Shown in pieces: positions 6,852-11,425 of a stretch of DNA of 11,425 bases (positions are counted from its first letter, which is position 1; the number at the start of each line of letters is the position of its first letter). Under the pieces are notes generated by a model, which was not told the origin of the DNA, did no database searches, and worked only from the letters and a program-made list of their open reading frames with translations. This DNA comes from JAQGJA01 sp965651535 (GTDB lineage: Bacteria; Pseudomonadota; Alphaproteobacteria; Micavibrionales; SZUA-601), in the NCBI GenBank assembly GCA_965651535.1, contig CBFGSX010000048.1, positions 1 through 11,425 of the forward strand, given 5' to 3'. The position numbers and the translations under genes were made by a program.

Positions 6852-8089
6852 GCCTCGCGATCGTCCGGCAAACGGCCTTTGACTTTCAACAGCGATACGG
6901 CATTCCCCGTGCCTTTTACTGTCAAGCGCACGATGTCAATTTTTTTTAGAATTTCACGCAAGGCAACGGATTGTTCGTAATCCTTGAGGCGCAGAAAATA
7001 CTCCGGCATGGCTTCCACGTCATAGCCGAAAACACCGCCCTGCCCTCGTGCCGTCCAGCATTTCCCCAAATCGCAGGATTCTTCGACGACGATCAGGGCG
7101 CGGTCATAATGAAACCCGGTGAACAAAGTCCCGTGTAAAAGATCGGGTAGTTTTCTTTCGACCATTTCAACGATTTCAAGCGCATCCGTTTCAGGTTCCG
7201 GCGGCGGGGGTGGTTCTTTGACGCGCGGTTTGGGCGGCGTCTTTTCCGGCTTCGGCACGAGTTCCTGCCGGATAAATTCGGACAAGGCCGCCAGTTTTTC
7301 TTCATCCATGCCGTCACGGTCGAAACGACGCGTAGCTTCGCCATAAGTAGCGGCAATACTCTCTTTGGAAAGATCAAAAGCGATGGGAGTGAGTAAAGCA
7401 CCAGACAAACCCGTCACGCTAAGGCGCAGATCTTCCCATGTGCCCTGCACGCGCAAAACGGGATCGGCGATATCAAGTGCGCCAATGGTCAAACGCCCCG
7501 CATCGGCCTGACCGGTCACAATCCATTCCCCGTCATGCGCCAGATGCGCCCAGCCCGAAGCGCGCCACGCCGCCGCAATCCCGTGCCGCAAACGCGCTTC
7601 GTCGAATTCGATATCGATTGCCGGATAATTTTTGCCATCGAAACGGATTTCAGCGCGGCCTTTGATGGCCATATCCGGATTTTCCGCAGAAAATCGGATC
7701 AAATAATGCCCCACGCGCAGCGATTTCATCTCACCTAAAACGCCGCGCCATACAAGGCGGTCGATCTCGACGACGCGGTTGGGAATTGCTTTTTTTCCAA
7801 GGAAATAACGGGGATTTTCAACCTCGAGGCGGTCGATCCAGATCCGCTCGGGGCCACGCGACAACAAGCGCAGCGGATTTCCCTGAATGAATATCCTGTC
7901 CGCCGCCAGATCGGGTGTGGTCATGTTTTCAATCACGATGCCGTCGAAAAACGGCACGATGCGCGCAATTTCGGTTTGCGCGCCGAAATATCCGCGCAGG
8001 GCCGATTCCGTTCGAGCACAGGCCATGACATACGCCGCCGCCAGCAACGCGGCAGCCGTTACCAAGACAAGTCCCAGATATTTTTTCAT
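6818..8089 (-). CDS. Unassigned envelope protein, possibly AsmA-like, membrane- or lipid-anchored
   Basis: Protein of 423 residues. Residues 4-24 are a hydrophobic signal or anchor ending in VMAC; Cys24 could be a lipobox cysteine, although Met at -2 is atypical. What follows is mostly alternating beta-strand patterns (IVIENMTTPDLAADRIFI, IWIDRLEVENPRY, then GRLTIGALDI). They resemble AsmA/DUF748-type envelope proteins with their 'layer' repeats, but I cannot confirm the family. A proline/lysine-rich linker (about 278-300, with PPPPPEPE) separates a C-terminal domain containing the close pair Cys339 and Cys344 (CDLGKC). The start codon overlaps the putA stop as ATGA, and no clear Shine-Dalgarno precedes it, so expression probably depends on translational coupling to putA. 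The last 34 bp overlap the opposing gene's end. No enzymatic motif is visible. Confidence 0.8.
   Translation of the reverse strand: MKKYLGLVLVTAAALLAAAYVMACARTESALRGYFGAQTEIARIVPFFDGIVIENMTTPDLAADRIFIQGNPLRLLSRGPERIWIDRLEVENPRYFLGKKAIPNRVVEIDRLVWRGVLGEMKSLRVGHYLIRFSAENPDMAIKGRAEIRFDGKNYPAIDIEFDEARLRHGIAAAWRASGWAHLAHDGEWIVTGQADAGRLTIGALDIADPVLRVQGTWEDLRLSVTGLSGALLTPIAFDLSKESIAATYGEATRRFDRDGMDEEKLAALSEFIRQELVPKPEKTPPKPRVKEPPPPPEPETDALEIVEMVERKLPDLLHGTLFTGFHYDRALIVVEESCDLGKCWTARGQGGVFGYDVEAMPEYFLRLKDYEQSVALREILKKIDIVRLTVKGTGNAVSLLKVKGRLPDDREAYIELSLDDVK
6829..6848. other. Hairpin in the overlapping 3' ends of two convergent genes
   Basis: TCGAGC, a GATA loop and GCTCGA form a perfect 6-bp stem, extended by a G-T and a C-G pair to 8 bp. 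It lies inside the 34 bp shared by the two convergent coding sequences. Neither strand has a T-run after the stem; the T-run (6821-6824) is on the wrong side for a plus-strand terminator. It is therefore at best a transcript 3'-end stabiliser or a place where two RNAs could pair, and may be chance. Confidence 0.3.
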
Positions 8090-11070
8090 GATTGCGGATC
8101 GTCAAGCACCGCCAGCGCCATATTGCCGCCGGATGCCGTAATGTTGACGGAAATGGTTTTCTCGGTAACGAAGCGCGACAAATAATGCGGCCCGCCCGCT
8201 TTCGGCCCCGTGCCGGATAGACCCATGCCACCGAAAGGCTGCACGCCCACCACCGCGCCCGTCATGCCGCGATTGACGTAGAGATTGCCGACGCGCGCCC
8301 GCACGCAGATATGTTGAATGTGGCTTTCGATGCGGCTGTGAATACCCAAGGTTAAACCGTATCCCGTTCGGTGAATGTCATCGATCAATTCGTCGAGTTT
8401 CTCCGCATCGAATTCCAGAACATGCAAGAGCGGGCCGAAATGCTCGCGCGTCAGATCGGACAGGGCATTGATCCTGAACACGCGCGGCACGACAAAACTT
8501 TCATCGGATTTTTGCGGCGCCGACGCAGCAGCCAAAAGGGCGGGCTTCAGCGCGGTGGCGTGGCGCTCAAGCGCTTCTCGGGCCTCGTCGTCGATGACGG
8601 GCGGAATATCCGTTTCGGGACGCGCCGGATTACCGATGAACAGTTCCTGCATCGCGCCGTCGAGCATTTTCAGGATATCGAGCGCAATTTCCTTTTGCAG
8701 ACACAAAACGCGCAGAGCCGAACAGCGCTGCCCCGCCGAATGAAACGCGCTGCGGATGGTGTCGTCCACGACCTGTTCTGGCAAGGCCGAGCTGTCGACA
8801 ATCATCACGTTCTGGCCGCCGGTTTCAGCGATAAACGGCACAATCGGCCCGCGTTTTTCCGCAAGTGATTTTTGAATGGTCCATGCGGTTTCGGTCGAGC
8901 CGGTAAAGGCCACGCCCGCCGTCAAGGGATGCGCCACCAGCGCCGCACCGATTTTGCCGCCCGATCCGACCGCCAGTTGCAAAACGTCTTTCGGCACGCC
9001 CGCCTTGTGCATGAGTTCAACGGCGAAGGCCGCGATTTTCGGCGTCTGTTCGGCGGGCTTGGCGACGACGCAATTCCCCGTCACCAATGCGGCGACGACT
9101 TGCCCCGTGAAAATCGCCAGCGGAAAATTCCATGGGCTGATGCAGACGAACACCCCTCGCCCCTCGGCGTGCAGCGTATTTTCCTCGCCCGTCGGGCCGG
9201 GCAATAACGTTGCCTCGCCAAATGATCTTTGCGCCTGCTGCGCGTAATAACGGCAAAAATCAATGGCTTCGCGCCATTCGGCGATGGCATCGGCGAGCGT
9301 TTTCTTGCCCTCGGAGACGCATAGCGCAATCAATTCATCGCGGCGCTCGGCGAAAAGATCGGCGATTTTTTCAAGGATCGCCACGCGCTCATGCGCGGGC
9401 ATGATGTTCCACGCCGGAAAGGCGCGATGGGCGGCCTCCATGATCGGCGCGGCGCTTTCGGCAGGCGTAAAGGTGATATCGGGGATTTTTTTTATGGCGG
9501 ACAACAACGCGGCACGGTCCGCGCGATCCGACAGATCGGGCGCAATCGGGTTGAGCCGCCCGGGATACAAGAAAGCCGGAAGCGGGATGCGTGGATGGGT
9601 GATGGCACGCGAGGCGCGTAAAACGTCGACGGGATTCTCGACAAGTTTTTCGACCGGCACGTCCGGATCGTAAAGCCGGTTGACGAAAGAGCTGTTGGCG
9701 CCGTTTTCCAACAGGCGGCGCACAAGATAAGGCAACAAGTCGCGGTAAACCCCTACCGGCGCATAAACGCGGCACGGCTTGTCCGATCCGGCCGCGCGGT
9801 AAAGATTTTCTCCCATGCCGTGTAGACGCTGGAATTCAAAACCCTCGTTGTCGTGCCGCGCCGCCAGTTCGAGGATGACGCCGATCGTATAGGCATTATG
9901 CGTGGCAAAGGCCGCATAGATCGCCTCCGGCGCGGCGAGCATTTTTTCGGCGGCGACAAGATAGGACAAATCCGTCGAGACCTTGCGCGTGAAAACGGGA
10001 TAGCCGGACAGGCCACGTTCCTGCGCGCGCTTGATCTCGGTATCCCAATAGGCGCCCTTGACGAGGCGCACGGGAATACGTTTTCCTGCATCACGCGCCA
10101 AAACAATCAGCCAATCGATAACCGCCGTGCTGCGTTTCTGATAGGCCTGCACCGCAAGGCCGAAACCGTGATAATTGTCCAAAGATTTGTCGCGGAACAC
10201 AGCCTCGAAAATATCCAGAGACAACTCCAGACGGTCGGCCTCCTCGGCGTCGACGGTCAGGATCATGTCGTATTTTTTCGCAAGCTGCGCCAGTTCCAGC
10301 ACGCGCGCGGTCAATTCAGAGAAACAATTCGGTTTTTGCAACTCCTCGTAACGCGGATGCAGCGCCGATAATTTTACCGAAATGCTGTCACCATTTTTGG
10401 TCTTGCCGACGGCTTCGATGGCAGCTTTGTAATGGTTGAAATACTGTGCCGCCGCCTCTGCGGTGCGTGCGCCCTCGCCCAGCATGTCGTAGGAAAACAG
10501 CGTATAGCCGTCCTCTTTCCATGTATTGGCGTTGGCGATGGCCTCGCCAATATCCTGACCGCAGACGAATTGCCCGCCGAGCATTTTGATCGCCTGCGCC
10601 ATGGCCTGGCGGATGACGGGGAGGCTGAGACGCTTGGCCATCTTGCCCAGCAACGTATTGTCGCTTTTGAGCAATTCCTCGCTGAAATTCAAGCCCCAGC
10701 CCGAGAGCTTGGTCAAAAGTTTTTCACCTTCGACGGCGGCGGTGTCCCAATCGGCTTGTGTAATCTTGTCGACGATGGCGCGATCGGCGGTTTCGGAATC
10801 GGGGATACGCAAAAAACATTCCGCCATCGCCATCAACGCGACGCCCTCGGGCGTCGACAGGCTGTAGCGCTGCATGAAATCCTCGAGCAATGTTCGCTCG
10901 GAAGGCTGGGCGCGCAGCGCGGCGATCCATTGCGCGGCACGGCTCGCCGCTTGCTGTTGCTCTTTCGCCGAAAGCGAGAAGGACTCAAGCAGGGTTTCAA
11001 CCGTTTCCGCTTCATCCGCGCGATAAAGCGGATTGATTTTCGCGCGCGTCTGGGCCACTCTGTCGGTCAT
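8086..11070 (-). CDS. putA: Bifunctional proline dehydrogenase / L-glutamate-gamma-semialdehyde dehydrogenase (PutA)
   Basis: Oxidises proline to pyrroline-5-carboxylate with FAD, then the semialdehyde to glutamate with NAD+, feeding electrons to the quinone pool at the inner membrane. The N-terminal alpha domain is followed by the proline dehydrogenase barrel: SVKLSALHPRYE (231-242), RLVKGAYWD (335-343), Tyr436 in VYAPVG, and substrate-binding Arg451 and Arg452 (RRLLENGANSS), matching the spacing of E. coli Tyr540/Arg555/Arg556. The aldehyde dehydrogenase half has SPWNFP (645-650), AETGGQN with Glu749, and catalytic Cys783 in GQRCSALRV. At 994 residues it is the short form, like the roughly 1000-residue Bradyrhizobium enzyme. 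It lacks the ribbon-helix-helix DNA-binding domain of E. coli PutA, so it should not repress its own gene. AAGAGG lies 7 nt before the ATG. The stop overlaps the next gene's ATG. Confidence 0.95.
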   Translation of the reverse strand: MTDRVAQTRAKINPLYRADEAETVETLLESFSLSAKEQQQAASRAAQWIAALRAQPSERTLLEDFMQRYSLSTPEGVALMAMAECFLRIPDSETADRAIVDKITQADWDTAAVEGEKLLTKLSGWGLNFSEELLKSDNTLLGKMAKRLSLPVIRQAMAQAIKMLGGQFVCGQDIGEAIANANTWKEDGYTLFSYDMLGEGARTAEAAAQYFNHYKAAIEAVGKTKNGDSISVKLSALHPRYEELQKPNCFSELTARVLELAQLAKKYDMILTVDAEEADRLELSLDIFEAVFRDKSLDNYHGFGLAVQAYQKRSTAVIDWLIVLARDAGKRIPVRLVKGAYWDTEIKRAQERGLSGYPVFTRKVSTDLSYLVAAEKMLAAPEAIYAAFATHNAYTIGVILELAARHDNEGFEFQRLHGMGENLYRAAGSDKPCRVYAPVGVYRDLLPYLVRRLLENGANSSFVNRLYDPDVPVEKLVENPVDVLRASRAITHPRIPLPAFLYPGRLNPIAPDLSDRADRAALLSAIKKIPDITFTPAESAAPIMEAAHRAFPAWNIMPAHERVAILEKIADLFAERRDELIALCVSEGKKTLADAIAEWREAIDFCRYYAQQAQRSFGEATLLPGPTGEENTLHAEGRGVFVCISPWNFPLAIFTGQVVAALVTGNCVVAKPAEQTPKIAAFAVELMHKAGVPKDVLQLAVGSGGKIGAALVAHPLTAGVAFTGSTETAWTIQKSLAEKRGPIVPFIAETGGQNVMIVDSSALPEQVVDDTIRSAFHSAGQRCSALRVLCLQKEIALDILKMLDGAMQELFIGNPARPETDIPPVIDDEAREALERHATALKPALLAAASAPQKSDESFVVPRVFRINALSDLTREHFGPLLHVLEFDAEKLDELIDDIHRTGYGLTLGIHSRIESHIQHICVRARVGNLYVNRGMTGAVVGVQPFGGMGLSGTGPKAGGPHYLSRFVTEKTISVNITASGGNMALAVLDDPQS

Positions 11071-11084
11071 ACGGGAACCTCTTC
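11071..11084. promoter_or_regulatory. Interlocking ribosome binding sites of divergent putA and MBL-hydrolase genes
   Basis: Only 14 bp separate the two start codons. On the minus strand AAGAGG (11083-11078) lies 7 nt before the putA ATG. On the plus strand GGGA (11073-11076) lies 8 nt before the hydrolase ATG. Each promoter must therefore lie within or very near the other gene's coding sequence, and the two mRNAs must overlap at their 5' ends. Confidence 0.6.
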
Positions 11085-11425
11085 ATGTCCATTTTGTCCA
11101 AGCCACAGGCGAATGCAAGTGCCGATCGTTTGTTCATTGCCGCAGACGGCATTCTGGGGCTGCGCCTGCCTATGGCGCCGCCGCTGGACTGGGTGAATGC
11201 GTATTTTCTGCGCGACGGCGACGGCTGGGTTATGGTCGATACCGGCTATAACACGCCCGAAAGCCGTGCCGTGCTGGAGGATGTTTTAGAAAACCATCTC
11301 GACGGCCTGCCCGTTACGCGCGTGATCGCCACGCATTATCATCCCGATCATGCCGGCCAGGCCGGATGGATCTGTTCGCGTTTCAATTGTCCTTTGGTGA
11401 TGACCCAGACGGAATTTCTGCTGGC
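11085..11425 (+). CDS. Metallo-beta-lactamase-fold hydrolase, N-terminal 113 residues (3' end outside window)
   Basis: The frame is open from the ATG at 11085 to the right edge. The zinc-binding motif THYHPDH is at 83-89 (His84, His86, Asp88, His89), preceded by the strand VMVDTGYNTPES (VDTG at 51-54) that is typical of this fold. The start MSILSKPQA is supported by GGGA 8 nt upstream. The type with a hydrophobic N-terminal strand, a D(G)DGW turn and HxHxDH suggests a glyoxalase II/LACTB2-like enzyme (thioester or other ester hydrolysis). The substrate cannot be read from the fragment, and the remaining zinc ligands lie outside the window. It is divergent from putA with 14 bp between starts, so shared regulation with proline catabolism is possible but unproven. 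Confidence 0.85.
   Translation, partial: MSILSKPQANASADRLFIAADGILGLRLPMAPPLDWVNAYFLRDGDGWVMVDTGYNTPESRAVLEDVLENHLDGLPVTRVIATHYHPDHAGQAGWICSRFNCPLVMTQTEFLL
11091..11118 (-). promoter_or_regulatory. putA: Weak candidate putA promoter inside the divergent gene
   Basis: On the minus strand a TTGCAT (11118-11113) is separated by 16 bp from CAAAAT (11096-11091), which matches four of the six TATAAT positions. It would start transcription just before the putA ribosome binding site, giving a very short leader. The -35 matches only at TTG, so this is one possible reading of the only upstream space available. No comparable promoter was seen for the plus-strand gene. Confidence 0.25.

Noticed and set aside
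8086..11070. Trifunctional, self-regulating PutA
   Set aside because: The protein starts directly with the alpha-helical arm of proline dehydrogenase; no ribbon-helix-helix segment precedes it and the total length is only 994.
8371..11196. Long open frames antisense to putA (165, 172 and 254 residues at 8371-8868, 9853-10371 and 10432-11196)
   Set aside because: They mirror the codon structure of a clear PutA, have no recognisable domain or consistent ribosome binding site, and are what GC-rich coding sequence yields on the opposite strand.
1..11425. CRISPR arrays, tRNA or rRNA genes, insertion sequences, toxin-antitoxin pairs or a defence island
   Set aside because: No repeated units, cloverleaf-like stretches, transposase motifs or defence-gene motifs were seen; the genes are housekeeping, catabolic or envelope type.

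Overview
The window reads as a chromosomal stretch of a GC-rich, LPS-bearing alphaproteobacterium. This is judged from the family types: a ParE-type topoisomerase subunit, an LptD with a CxxC cysteine pattern, an RhlE-type DEAD-box helicase and a short bifunctional PutA without an N-terminal DNA-binding domain. I cannot place it more precisely; a deep-branching or predatory lineage is possible but not shown. Coding density is very high. No stretch of 300 bases lacks a gene, and the longest gap, between the first two genes, is 75 bp. I saw no tRNA, rRNA, insertion sequence, CRISPR array or phage genes.

Layout. (1) Positions 1-510, minus strand: the N-terminal part of an unrecognised single-pass membrane protein, running off the left edge. 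(2) A 75-bp divergent promoter region with a perfect TATAAT. (3) A plus-strand gene chain, 586-6851: parE (topoisomerase IV subunit B), an rhlE-type DEAD-box RNA helicase, lptD (outer-membrane LPS assembly) and an unrecognised membrane-anchored coiled-coil protein. parE/rhlE overlap by one base, rhlE/lptD overlap by 1-4 bases depending on the lptD start, and the last gene follows after 25 bp. (4) A minus-strand pair, 11070-6818: putA (proline to glutamate) followed, with an ATGA overlap, by an AsmA-like or otherwise unassigned envelope protein. The two gene chains meet tail to tail with a 34-bp overlap of coding sequence. (5) Positions 11085-11425, plus strand: the start of a metallo-beta-lactamase-fold hydrolase, divergent from putA with only 14 bp between start codons.

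The parE-rhlE-lptD chain probably forms one transcription unit. It joins chromosome decatenation, RNA remodelling and outer-membrane biogenesis, rather than placing lptD in the surA-pdxA-rsmA neighbourhood common in proteobacteria. Three proteins of unknown function (left edge, 6066-6851 and 6818-8089) are all predicted to be anchored in the membrane with most of their mass outside the cytoplasm. The last two also carry candidate disulfide cysteines.

I found no convincing evidence of a new defence, mobile or RNA-guided system. The most interesting items are gene-arrangement oddities and the unassigned envelope proteins, and they are scored accordingly.
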